Assembly (NCBI GenBank): GCA_022072025.1
Contig: JAJVIP010000002.1
Coordinates: 225,356-289,355, forward strand
Source: Elusimicrobiota bacterium
Lineage (GTDB): Bacteria; Elusimicrobiota; Elusimicrobia; F11
Reading direction: 5' to 3'
DNA: 64,000 nucleotides
Shown here: in pieces, positions 55,987 through 64,000 of the stretch
How the letters are laid out: each line of letters opens with the position of its first letter
Position numbering within the stretch: position 1 is the stretch's first letter
Program-made: the position numbers and the translations under genes
The notes under the pieces: model-generated
Database searches by the model: none
The model's input: only the letters and a program-made list of their open reading frames with translations
What the model was told of the DNA's origin: nothing

Positions 55987-56858
55987 AAGGAATTATATTG
56001 GCGGGTGGTTCGGGTTCCCGGCTTTACCCTGTGACGCGGGCCGTGAGCAAACAGTTGGTCCCCATTTATGACAAACCCATGATTTATTACCCGCTTTCGG
56101 TTCTCATGCTGGCGGGTATACGGGAAATTTTGATTATCACAACGCCTCATGAACAAGACAGTTTTAAACGGCTGCTGGGGGATGGCGAATCCTTGGGGCT
56201 TCAATTGCAATATGCGGCGCAACCTCATCCAGGGGGGTTGGCCCAGGCGTTTTTGATTGGCTGGTCCTTTGTGGGCAAGGACCGTGTGGCTTTGGTGCTG
56301 GGAGATAATATTTTTTACGGCCATGGATTGCCGCAGATTTTGACAAAGGCTGCCGCTCAAACCACCGGCGCCACGGTTTTTGGTTATCAGGTCCGGGATC
56401 CGGAACGATATGGCGTCGTGACATTTAATTCCAAAGGGAAAGCCATTCACATTGAAGAAAAGCCGAAGAAACCCCGCTCCAATTATGCGGTCACAGGACT
56501 TTATTTTTATGACAACAAAGTCCTTGAGATCGCGGCGGGCCTCAAACCCTCGAAACGCGGCGAGTTGGAAATCACCGATGTGAACGAGGCGTATTTAAAG
56601 AAAAAACAATTACACGTTCAGAAATTGGGGCGCGGTATTGCCTGGCTCGACACCGGAACCCATGAGGCCTTGCTCCAGGCCAGTAATTTCATTGAAGCCA
56701 TCCAGTCCCGTCAGGGGCTAAAAGTATCGTGTGTGGAAGAGATCGCGTACAAGTTGAATTATATTTCGGAAGCTCAATTGATTCGTTTGGCTGAACCCAT
56801 GAAAAATAACGACTATGGCCAATATTTAATGAGGGTGGCAGAGCACGCCACCGATTAA
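55983..56858 (+). CDS. rfbA: Glucose-1-phosphate thymidylyltransferase
   Basis: 291 residues. Nucleotide-binding [58 protein letters not shown] and [14 protein letters not shown] are all characteristic. It makes dTDP-glucose from glucose-1-phosphate and dTTP, the entry to the rhamnose branch. One base separates it from rfbC. Confidence 0.96.
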   Translation: MKGIILAGGSGSRLYPVTRAVSKQLVPIYDKPMIYYPLSVLMLAGIREILIITTPHEQDSFKRLLGDGESLGLQLQYAAQPHPGGLAQAFLIGWSFVGKDRVALVLGDNIFYGHGLPQILTKAAAQTTGATVFGYQVRDPERYGVVTFNSKGKAIHIEEKPKKPRSNYAVTGLYFYDNKVLEIAAGLKPSKRGELEITDVNEAYLKKKQLHVQKLGRGIAWLDTGTHEALLQASNFIEAIQSRQGLKVSCVEEIAYKLNYISEAQLIRLAEPMKNNDYGQYLMRVAEHATD

Positions 56859-56859
56859 C

Positions 56860-57423
56860 GTGAAATTCACTCCCACTGATATCCCCGGTTTGGTCTTCAT
56901 TGAACCCCACGTTTTCCGAGATGAACGTGGTTTTTTCTTCGAAAATTATCATCAGAAGAAATTCGCGCAAGCGGGGATCCAGGCCTCCTTTGTTCAAGAC
57001 AATCATTCACGCTCAGTCAAGGGAACGCTCCGGGGCTTGCATTTTCAGATGAGTCGACCCCAAGCGAAATTGGTTCGTGTTCTATCAGGAGAAATCTTTG
57101 ACGTCGTTGTGGATCTGCGGGCCGGTTCCCCTACTTTTAAAAAATGGCAAGGATTCACTCTCTCGAGTGAAAGTTTCACGGAGTTGTTTGTCCCCGTGGG
57201 ACTGGCGCACGGTTTTGTGACACTGAGTGAACAGGCTGAAGTGGAATACAAGGTGACCGATTTCTACGACAAAAATGACGAGGGGGGAATTATCTGGAAT
57301 GATCCTGAGATTGGAATTGCCTGGCCCATTTCGCATCCCCTGCTTTCTCCCAAAGATGAACGCTGGACCCCGTTTAAAGACATCTCTTCCATCCTGATCA
57401 ATCACGCCGCTTACAAAGCATGA
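56860..57423 (+). CDS. rfbC: dTDP-4-dehydrorhamnose 3,5-epimerase
   Basis: 187 residues, cupin fold, GTG start. PHVFRDERGFFFENYH, FVQDNHSRSVKGTLRGLHFQ with the catalytic histidine, VVVDLRAGSPTF, and GLAHGFVTLSE are family signatures. Third step of dTDP-L-rhamnose synthesis. It overlaps rfbD by 4 bp. Confidence 0.96.
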   Translation: MKFTPTDIPGLVFIEPHVFRDERGFFFENYHQKKFAQAGIQASFVQDNHSRSVKGTLRGLHFQMSRPQAKLVRVLSGEIFDVVVDLRAGSPTFKKWQGFTLSSESFTELFVPVGLAHGFVTLSEQAEVEYKVTDFYDKNDEGGIIWNDPEIGIAWPISHPLLSPKDERWTPFKDISSILINHAAYKA

Positions 57424-58265
57424 AAATTCTGGTCACGGGCTCTTCGGGTCAACTGGCGCGTGCCCTGCAAACAGAAATGCCTCACCGGTCCACTCTCTCG
57501 GGCGTGTTTACCTCCCACAGCGAATTGGATATCACCCATTCGGTCCAGATTGAAAAAATAATGAATCAACACCAACCCGATCTGGTGATTAACACCGCGG
57601 CCTATAACCTTGTCGATCAAGCCGAAGAGGAACCCCAACAAGCTTATTTGGGGAATAAAACGGGGCCGGAGTTATTGGCGAAATGGACTTCAAAAGCCGG
57701 TATTCCTTTAATTCATTTTTCGACTGACTATGTGTTTGATGGAACCTCTTCAAACCCCTATACGGAATCCTCACCCACGGCTCCCTTGTCGGTTTATGGA
57801 AAAAGCAAATGGGAGGGAGAACAGGCGGTGTTCCAAGAAAATTCCCGCGCCATCGTGGTTCGGACATCTTGGGTATTCAACGTCAAGGGGCGGAATTTGG
57901 CGCTACGGCTTTTGGCTTTGGGAGACAATGTTGAGATTAAAGTCGTGAGTGATCAGTGGGGGTGTCCCACCTACGCGCCCCATCTTGCCAAGAAAATTTT
58001 AGACATGGTGGAGAATAAGTCAGGTCCCGGCCTCTATCATCTTGCAGGGGGGGGCCGAACCACCTGGTTTGAGTTCATTCGTTATTTCTTCCAGATGATG
58101 GACGTCAAAAAAAAGGTTCACCCGGTTTTGTCGGCGGATTTCCCTCGCAAAGCCGCGCGGCCCCGATTTTCAGTTCTCAAAACGGAAAAAGGGGCATTTT
58201 TCGAGTTGCCTCCATGGGAACAAGGAGTGACTGAATTTGTTAAGGAGTTGAAACATGGAATGTGA
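57420..58265 (+). CDS. rfbD: dTDP-4-dehydrorhamnose reductase
   Basis: 281 residues. ILVTGSSGQLARAL binds NAD(P)H; INTAAYNLVDQAE, HFSTDYVFDGT, and YGKSKWEGEQAV with the YxxxK pair are intact. Final step giving dTDP-L-rhamnose for surface polysaccharide. Its last codons overlap the CoA-binding gene by 11 bp. Confidence 0.95.
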   Translation: MKILVTGSSGQLARALQTEMPHRSTLSGVFTSHSELDITHSVQIEKIMNQHQPDLVINTAAYNLVDQAEEEPQQAYLGNKTGPELLAKWTSKAGIPLIHFSTDYVFDGTSSNPYTESSPTAPLSVYGKSKWEGEQAVFQENSRAIVVRTSWVFNVKGRNLALRLLALGDNVEIKVVSDQWGCPTYAPHLAKKILDMVENKSGPGLYHLAGGGRTTWFEFIRYFFQMMDVKKKVHPVLSADFPRKAARPRFSVLKTEKGAFFELPPWEQGVTEFVKELKHGM

Positions 58266-58686
58266 AATTCCCAAACATAACTCCACCTCTCAGGAAGTGC
58301 GTGATATTTTGTCCCACTCCAAAACCATTGCGGTGATTGGGGTATCTCCCAAAGAAGATCGTCCGAGTCACTGGATAGCGAAATATTTAATGGATCAAGG
58401 GTTTAAGGTCATTGGTGTCAATCCCGGTATTGGAGAACTGTTTGGTCAAAAAGTTTATAAATCCTTGGCGGATATTCCGGAGAGTATCGATATTGTGGAT
58501 ATTTTTAGGCCGGTTGAGGCCGTGCCGGCAATCGTTGAAGAAGCCATTCAAAAAAAGGCCAAAGTTATTTGGATGCAGGAAGGGATTGTTCACAATGCCG
58601 CGGCCGAACGAGCATGGGGGGCTGGTCTTAAAGTGGTGATGAACAAATGTATCTATAAAGAACATGGGCGGTTGAGCGGTCGATGA
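58255..58686 (+). CDS. CoA-binding domain protein (YccU-like)
   Basis: 143 residues, a single Rossmann CoA-binding domain: TIAVIGVSPKEDRPSHWIAKYL, VIGVNPGIGELFG, VDIFRPVEAVPAIV, KVIWMQEGI and a terminal VMNKCIYKEHGRL. This is the succinyl-CoA-synthetase-like CoA-binding fold alone, with no catalytic domain. Cellular function is unknown. It overlaps both neighbours. Confidence 0.9.
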   Translation: MECEIPKHNSTSQEVRDILSHSKTIAVIGVSPKEDRPSHWIAKYLMDQGFKVIGVNPGIGELFGQKVYKSLADIPESIDIVDIFRPVEAVPAIVEEAIQKKAKVIWMQEGIVHNAAAERAWGAGLKVVMNKCIYKEHGRLSGR

Positions 58687-59885
58687 AATGGTTTTCCACG
58701 CTTCATTCTTCATCATCTCTTGAACGGGCCTTGCGCGAGGCTGCGCGTGAGGTAAAAGTTCGTATGGATTCCGATCAGGCCGATTTGGGGTTATTGTTTA
58801 TTTCGTCCACCTATCGCCCCGATGTCATTGATTTGTGGCCGATCTTAAAGGAAGAGTTGCGTTTTAAACATTTGTTGGGTTGTACGGGAGGCGGAGTGAT
58901 TGGAGACGGGCGCGAGATTGAAGAAAAACCCGCGGTCAGTTTAACAGTGGCCAAACTTCCCGACGTTGAAATTCATACGTTTACCCTTCAACAAGATCAA
59001 TTGCCATCGCCGGACGCGTCTCCTCGTTTATGGCGAGAGTTGGTTCACGCCTCCCCAGATAAGAAACCCAGTTTCTTGATTTTGTCCGATCCCTTTTCAA
59101 TCGATACCGATGCCCTCAGCACGGGGTTGGACTACGCCTATCCTGGATCCATTAAAGTGGGTGGATTGGCTTCAGGCGGAAGGAGCCCCAATGAAAATTT
59201 GCTTTTGTGCGACAACAAAATTCTTTCAAAGGGCGCGGTGGGACTTTCACTTTCAGGAAATTTGTTTGTCGAAGCGATTGTGGCGCAAGGATGCCGCCCC
59301 ATCGGTCAGCCGGTGACCATTACGCACTCAGATGGCAATGTCCTCTTGGCGGTGAACAATCAACCACCGCTCGCTTATATTCAAGATTTATACGCCCGCC
59401 TTTCGCCTCGAGATCAAGAATTGACACAAACATCCCTCTTTTTGGGAATTTTGATGGACCCTTTTAATGCCGATCCCAAGCAAGGTGACTTTTTGGTGAG
59501 AAACATTATTGGCGTTGATCCCAAAAAAGGCATTTTGGCGATCGGGGCCTCGTTAAGAAATGGTCAAGTGGTTCAATTTCATTTGAGGGACGCCGCAACT
59601 TCGCGAGACGATCTAAATTTAATGTTGTCCAAATCCCATTCGGCCCAATCTCGGGTGATGGCGGCGGGCAATCCTTCTGAATCGGGAGCGGTGATGTTTT
59701 CTTGTTTGGGTCGCGGACAACGGCTTTATGGGGAACCCAACCATGATTCCTCCATGCTTAAATCCATTGTGGGGGATATCCCGGTGGGAGGCTTTTTCTG
59801 CAATGGAGAAATCGGACCGGTGGGAGGGAAAACCTATTTGCATGGCTATACAAGTTCGATTGCCGTTTTTTCTCCAAAAAAATAA
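58683..59885 (+). CDS. FIST-domain sensory protein
   Basis: 400 residues with FIST N (about 25-220; LLGCTGGGVIGDGREIEEKP, VGGLASGG) and FIST C (about 225-385; QGCRPIGQPVTIT, FLVRNIIGVD, GGFFCNGEIGPVGGKTYLHG). The domain is thought to bind small ligands such as amino acids and usually accompanies signalling modules; here it stands alone. It starts in a 4-bp overlap with the CoA-binding gene. Confidence 0.88.
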   Translation: MKWFSTLHSSSSLERALREAAREVKVRMDSDQADLGLLFISSTYRPDVIDLWPILKEELRFKHLLGCTGGGVIGDGREIEEKPAVSLTVAKLPDVEIHTFTLQQDQLPSPDASPRLWRELVHASPDKKPSFLILSDPFSIDTDALSTGLDYAYPGSIKVGGLASGGRSPNENLLLCDNKILSKGAVGLSLSGNLFVEAIVAQGCRPIGQPVTITHSDGNVLLAVNNQPPLAYIQDLYARLSPRDQELTQTSLFLGILMDPFNADPKQGDFLVRNIIGVDPKKGILAIGASLRNGQVVQFHLRDAATSRDDLNLMLSKSHSAQSRVMAAGNPSESGAVMFSCLGRGQRLYGEPNHDSSMLKSIVGDIPVGGFFCNGEIGPVGGKTYLHGYTSSIAVFSPKK

Positions 59886-59918
59886 TTTTTTCTCAATTCA
59901 AATACAAGGAGAAAATCC

Positions 59919-61028
59919 ATGACAAAAAAACTTCGAATTCTGATCCTTTCCCTTTTCTTGGCCTCCAACCTTTTGGCGAAACCAACGTTGATTGAGCCTC
60001 CGGCGCAAGTGTTGGCGCTACAAGATGCTTTTTCCAAAGTGGCGGAAATGGCCAAACCGGCGGTTGTGAATATTGCAGCCGTTCAAATTACCCGTGTTCA
60101 GAGCAATCCCTATGAATTTTTCTATGGAGATCCGAATGAATTTTTCGAGCAATATTATGGAGGGGGCGTCTCACCGCGTCAAAGGCCTCGTGAATATAGG
60201 AGGGAGGGGACCGGGTCAGGTGTGATAATTGGAGAAGACGGTTTGATCTTGACCAACAATCACGTTGTTCAAGGAGCGGACGAGTTGACGGTGACCTTGT
60301 CCAACGAAAAAAAATATCCGGGAAAAGTGGTGGGGACAGATCCTCGCACCGACTTGGCGGTGATTCGGATCAAAGGGACGGAACCCTTTCCTTACCTTCC
60401 TTTGGCTGATTCTTCTCAAACTCGGGTGGGTGATTGGGTATTGGCCATTGGATCTCCCTTTGGGTTGGAGCAGACGGTCACCTCCGGAATCATTTCAGCC
60501 ATTCGGCAATCATTAAATATTGAAGAAAAACGTTTTCGGAATTTGTTTCAAACCGACGCCGCCATCAATCGAGGCAATTCCGGAGGGGCCTTGGTCAATT
60601 TAAGGGGAGAATTGGTGGGAATCAACACGGCCATATATGCGCCCACCGGTGTTTTTTCAGGCATTGGTTTTGCCATCCCCGTGAACGATGCCAAACTGAT
60701 TTTGAAGGATTTGGTTGAGAAAGGATATGTGGAGCGCAGCTGGATGGGGGTTGAAATCATTCAAGTCAGCCCTGCGGTCGCCACTCAATTTAATTTACCG
60801 GTCAAAGAAGGCGTCTTGATCGGCAATATTGTTCAAGGGGCCCCGGCCAGCAAGGCCGGTTTGCAGCCCGGGGACATTATCACCGCTTTTAACGGCAAAA
60901 AGATTTCAACCGCCCAAATGCTTCAGGATATGGTGAGCGACACCAAACCCGGTCAAACCGTTCCAGTGAACATCATTCGAAATGGAAAAGTCAAAACCGT
61001 GATGCTCAAAACCGAAAGGAGCCGGTAG
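59919..61028 (+). CDS. HtrA/DegP-type periplasmic serine protease
   Basis: 369 residues. Signal peptide to about residue 20 (ILILSLFLASNLLA), trypsin-like domain with triad H115 (LTNNHVV), D145 (RTDLAVI) and S221 (GNSGGALV), and one C-terminal PDZ domain (GVLIGNIVQGAPASKAGLQPGD). The single PDZ makes it DegS-like in layout, but the signal looks cleavable. Protein quality control in the periplasm. It is 33 nt after the FIST gene and convergent with ilvD, with a 2-nt gap. Confidence 0.93.
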   Translation: MTKKLRILILSLFLASNLLAKPTLIEPPAQVLALQDAFSKVAEMAKPAVVNIAAVQITRVQSNPYEFFYGDPNEFFEQYYGGGVSPRQRPREYRREGTGSGVIIGEDGLILTNNHVVQGADELTVTLSNEKKYPGKVVGTDPRTDLAVIRIKGTEPFPYLPLADSSQTRVGDWVLAIGSPFGLEQTVTSGIISAIRQSLNIEEKRFRNLFQTDAAINRGNSGGALVNLRGELVGINTAIYAPTGVFSGIGFAIPVNDAKLILKDLVEKGYVERSWMGVEIIQVSPAVATQFNLPVKEGVLIGNIVQGAPASKAGLQPGDIITAFNGKKISTAQMLQDMVSDTKPGQTVPVNIIRNGKVKTVMLKTERSR

Positions 61029-61030
61029 AC

Positions 61031-62728
61031 TTATCGCCGGGCCGGGCCTTTGTGGGTCAGGGCCCCAAAGCAGGCTGGTCCCACGAGTTGCGCGTACTTC
61101 CAGAGAGCGCCGGCGTTGTACATGGGTTTGCGGGGTTTCCATTTTTTGAGGCGCTTTTTGATTTCAGCCGCGGAAATTTTCACGTTGAGCCGGCCTTTCA
61201 CGGCATCGATTTCGATGATGTCCCCATTCTTAATCACGGCAATGGGGCCTCCCACTTGAGCCTCAGGCCCCACGTGACCAATCATGAGTCCTCGGGTGGC
61301 TCCACTGAACCGACCGTCGGTTAAGAGGGCGCAATCGTATCCCAATCCTTGTCCGACAATGGCCGCGGTCACCCCGAGCATTTCACGCATGCCGGGTCCG
61401 CCTTTGGGGCCTTCATAGCGGATCACCACGCAGTCGCCCTTTTGAATTTTTTTGGCCTGGACCGCGGCGAATGCGGCATCCTCGCCATCGAACACCTTGG
61501 CGGGACCCACATGCACCCGTTTTTTCACTCCGGCCACTTTTATGACCGCGCCTTCTGGTGCCAAATTACCTTTGAGAATCACCAGTCCGCCGGTTTTGTC
61601 CAAGGCCCGGTTGATGGGGAGGATGACCTCTTGTCCAGAGGGGATCGTGACGCCTTCCAGATTTTCCTTGATCGTTTTTCCGCTCACAGTCAAGCAGTCC
61701 CCATGGAGAAGGCCCGCCTCTAAAAGCACTTTCATAATCGCAGGCACACCGCCGGCGTTGTACACATCCTGCATCACAAAACGTCCGCCGGGTTTGAGGT
61801 CGGCAATGACAGGGGTTCGGTGAGAAATGCGCTGAATTTCATCCAAAGACAATTTGATTCCTGCTTCATTCGCCAAGGCCGGTAAATGCAGCGCCGCATT
61901 GGTGGAGCCTCCGGTGGCCGCCACGATGGTCACCGCATTTTCCAGTGCTTTTTTGGTCACGATATCGCGTGGGCGAATTCCTTTTCTCAACAAGTTCATC
62001 ACCATCTCCCCGCATTTGAACGCGTATTGATCTCGTTCAAGATCTTCCGCGGGGGGGGCGCTCGAGCCGGGAAGAGCGAGGCCAATGGCCTCGGCGGCGC
62101 AGGCCATGGTATTGGCGGTGAATTGTCCTCCGCATGAACCGGCGCCGGGACAGGCCGAACACTCTATTTCTCGAAGTTCGGCATCGCTCATTTTCCCAGC
62201 GGCGTGGGCACCCACGGCTTCATAAACGTCCTGAACAGTGACATCATGGCCTTGAAATCGTCCGGGTTTGATGGTTCCGCCGTAAAGGAAAATGGCTGGC
62301 ACATTGAGTCGAAGCATGGCCATCATCATGCCGGGGAGGGATTTGTCGCATCCCGCCAAAGCAACCAATGCGTCATAGCCATGCGCCCGCATCATGAGTT
62401 CAACAGAGTCTGCGATCACTTCCCGGCTGATGAGAGAAGCCTTCATGCCTTCATGTCCCATGGCGATCCCATCTGAAACGGCGATGGTCACGAATTCACG
62501 GGGGGTTCCTCCCTGATTTGCCACTCCCTTTTTGGCGGCGGCGGCTTGTCGATTAAGAGTGAGGTTACAAGGGGTGGCTTCATTCCAAGAGCTCGCGACT
62601 CCCACAAAGGGACTGTTTATTTCTTTGTCTCCGAGCCCCATGGCGCGTAAAAAGGCGCGGTGGGGGGCCCGCTCCGCTCCTTCGGTGATAATTTTTGAAT
62701 GTTCTTTGAGTGACAAGTCAGTGGACAT
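61031..62728 (-). CDS. ilvD: Dihydroxy-acid dehydratase
   Basis: 565 residues. Fe-S cysteines occur in [19 protein letters not shown] and [34 protein letters not shown] and GHVGPEA are typical catalytic or structural motifs. It dehydrates dihydroxyacids in valine, leucine and isoleucine synthesis. Other ilv genes are not in the window. The start overlaps the end of the TPR membrane protein gene by 11 bp. Confidence 0.96.
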   Translation of the reverse strand: MSTDLSLKEHSKIITEGAERAPHRAFLRAMGLGDKEINSPFVGVASSWNEATPCNLTLNRQAAAAKKGVANQGGTPREFVTIAVSDGIAMGHEGMKASLISREVIADSVELMMRAHGYDALVALAGCDKSLPGMMMAMLRLNVPAIFLYGGTIKPGRFQGHDVTVQDVYEAVGAHAAGKMSDAELREIECSACPGAGSCGGQFTANTMACAAEAIGLALPGSSAPPAEDLERDQYAFKCGEMVMNLLRKGIRPRDIVTKKALENAVTIVAATGGSTNAALHLPALANEAGIKLSLDEIQRISHRTPVIADLKPGGRFVMQDVYNAGGVPAIMKVLLEAGLLHGDCLTVSGKTIKENLEGVTIPSGQEVILPINRALDKTGGLVILKGNLAPEGAVIKVAGVKKRVHVGPAKVFDGEDAAFAAVQAKKIQKGDCVVIRYEGPKGGPGMREMLGVTAAIVGQGLGYDCALLTDGRFSGATRGLMIGHVGPEAQVGGPIAVIKNGDIIEIDAVKGRLNVKISAAEIKKRLKKWKPRKPMYNAGALWKYAQLVGPACFGALTHKGPARR

Positions 62729-64000
62729 ATTTTCTCCTTAACATTTCGTATTCCGTTGCCAAATTGGGATTGATTGCCAGAGCGCGTTGGGCATGAACCT
62801 TTGCTTCTTTCAATTTTCCTTGCTGGAAATTGATTTCGGTCAATCTTAAGAAAATACGAGCGGCGTTGGTGGAGGGAAGTCCGCACCGAAGAGCCTGGAT
62901 GTAATTTTTTTCGGCCTGGTTCCTCCAATCTTCGTTCTCTTGCGATGTTCTTTGATTTTTTAACAGGGCGTTTGTTTTCTGCCATTCAGCGAGAAAAACC
63001 CAATTGTTCCAGTAAGTGGGATAGGATTTGATGGCTTGTTCCCAGAGTGTTTGATCGTTTTCCCAAGAAGGGATGGTCTTAAAAGTTAACAGAGTGATTC
63101 CCACCAGATAGGAAGCCATCAGCCATCGAATCCCTTCTTCATATTTTTGATAAAGCATTCCCATGCTCCAGCTGAAAGGAACAATCAATAAATATAGAAA
63201 GCGCTCAGAAAAAATTGATCGAATGGGGATTAATTGGGAAGTGGGAAGCCAAAACAAAACCAAAATCAGGAAATTCAAACACCATTTGTTTTTTCGTCGT
63301 AAAGCCCCCCAGGTAGACAAGAAGATAATAGATATCAGGATGGCGAGAGTTGCGGCCAATAAAAATAAATTTTCAGGGGGCAATGTCCAGGGACGGTGGT
63401 TAATCGAGGAAGGGAACGGAATCAATAAAAATCGAAGAGACATTCCAAAGCTAATCAGTATGCTCCAGAGGTAGGTAAACCACGAGAATTCATCTGGTGA
63501 AAGGTGGCTCATTCTGCCAATAACCATATTTCTCATGAACAGGTAGGCCATTGTGAGAAAATAAAGTGTAGAGAGCATTTTTAAAAATGGACGATGGATT
63601 TTTTGAGGGAGTGGGAAAACAAGGGTCAAGCTCGTTAATATAAATGGAAGCATGATCGGAGTTTCTCGAAAACCCAACCCCATGACATACAAAACAGGGA
63701 TAAACCAAATTCTATTTGTGGAAACCGATTGGCGGGATTTCTCCCAGATCCAAAGACTGGCCAGGACACAAAACGATGCCATGGTGTTCGATAACTCAGA
63801 AGCCCAAATTACAGATTCCACCTGAGTTGGATGTAGGTGGAAGGCCAGTCCGCAAACGATGCCGGTTGTCAAAGATAATCCGAAAAGTCCCATGGCCAGT
63901 AAGGTCACCAATGTCGCGTTCACTCCATGCAGGAATATATTCAGGAGACGATGACCAGTGGGTTTTCCACCACTGATGAAATTCAAAACAGCTGATCCCA
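62718..64000 (-). CDS. TPR membrane protein, TMTC/ArnT-like (5' end outside window)
   Basis: At least 427 residues; the frame stays open to the window edge, so the N-terminus lies to the right. Present are [20 protein letters not shown], then [20 protein letters not shown], about ten membrane helices, and a C-terminal TPR region ([29 protein letters not shown]). This is the layout of TMTC-like O-mannosyltransferase homologues and other GT-C proteins. The catalytic N-terminal loop is not visible, so enzymatic function cannot be judged. Confidence 0.8.
   Translation of the reverse strand, partial: GSAVLNFISGGKPTGHRLLNIFLHGVNATLVTLLAMGLFGLSLTTGIVCGLAFHLHPTQVESVIWASELSNTMASFCVLASLWIWEKSRQSVSTNRIWFIPVLYVMGLGFRETPIMLPFILTSLTLVFPLPQKIHRPFLKMLSTLYFLTMAYLFMRNMVIGRMSHLSPDEFSWFTYLWSILISFGMSLRFLLIPFPSSINHRPWTLPPENLFLLAATLAILISIIFLSTWGALRRKNKWCLNFLILVLFWLPTSQLIPIRSIFSERFLYLLIVPFSWSMGMLYQKYEEGIRWLMASYLVGITLLTFKTIPSWENDQTLWEQAIKSYPTYWNNWVFLAEWQKTNALLKNQRTSQENEDWRNQAEKNYIQALRCGLPSTNAARIFLRLTEINFQQGKLKEAKVHAQRALAINPNLATEYEMLRRKYVH

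Overview
The window is chromosomal DNA (about 50% GC by eye) from a Gram-negative, free-living bacterium. It encodes outer-membrane proteins with Sec signals, a TolC plus RND pump, dTDP-rhamnose synthesis, both an O2-independent (HemN) and an O2-using (HemG/HemY type) heme step, a C30 carotenoid pathway and a glycogen/maltose-1-phosphate module. I cannot name the phylum. The mix, and the dense ~90-bp compound palindromes, suggest an uncultured candidate-phylum-type lineage (Elusimicrobiota or Omnitrophota are guesses only).

Layout. 1-3650: staphyloxanthin-like operon (crtP, DUF2141, crtQ, crtO). 3741-13450: accessory region anchored on an initiator tRNA. The intact tRNA-fMet gene (3741-3814) and a 62-bp perfect copy of its 3' part (9834-9895) bracket a ~6-kb island. 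The island holds a broken marC, a DszB-like desulfinase with Cys/His/Arg all conserved, a rhodanese, a DUF202 membrane protein and two outer-membrane proteins, one apparently starting at ACG. A second accreted block follows: a putative DNA-binding protein, an AbiEi/AbiEii toxin-antitoxin pair, a third degenerate att-like remnant (12439-12545), a truncated nucleotidyltransferase with its partner, and an IS3 remnant.

13455-23252: Kdp potassium system with an unusual sensor. A DUF4118-GAF-histidine kinase and KdpE precede kdpFABC. KdpC is followed by a KdpD N-terminal sensor that ends in a PTS EIIA-Ntr domain instead of a kinase. Repeat DNA pervades the operon: one element is read in frame inside kdpB, and two near-identical hairpins supply the ribosome-binding sites of kdpB and kdpC. 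23320-25303: arsenic operon (arsR, acr3, arsC) with two matching palindromic operators. 25434-34440: nnrS, a P2A Ca2+-type ATPase, hemerythrin, proton-pumping pyrophosphatase and cstA; cstA lies between two ~120-bp direct repeats.

34832-40499: malQ-glgE-GH57 operon for alpha-glucan metabolism, each gene overlapping the next by 4 bp. 40496-47221: c-di-GMP turnover protein, TolC-like protein and RND pump without an adaptor gene. 47218-54876: tightly packed cpdA, acylphosphatase, YaeQ-like, hemD-hemE fusion, hemN and an endonuclease III-like gene; then a decayed ORF6N gene and hemG. 54922-59885: rfbBACD, a CoA-binding protein and a FIST sensor. 59919-64000: HtrA-type protease, ilvD and a TPR membrane protein that runs off the right edge.

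The points most worth checking are the tRNA-fMet island with its DszB-like cassette, the KdpD-EIIANtr fusion, and the palindromic element translated inside KdpB.
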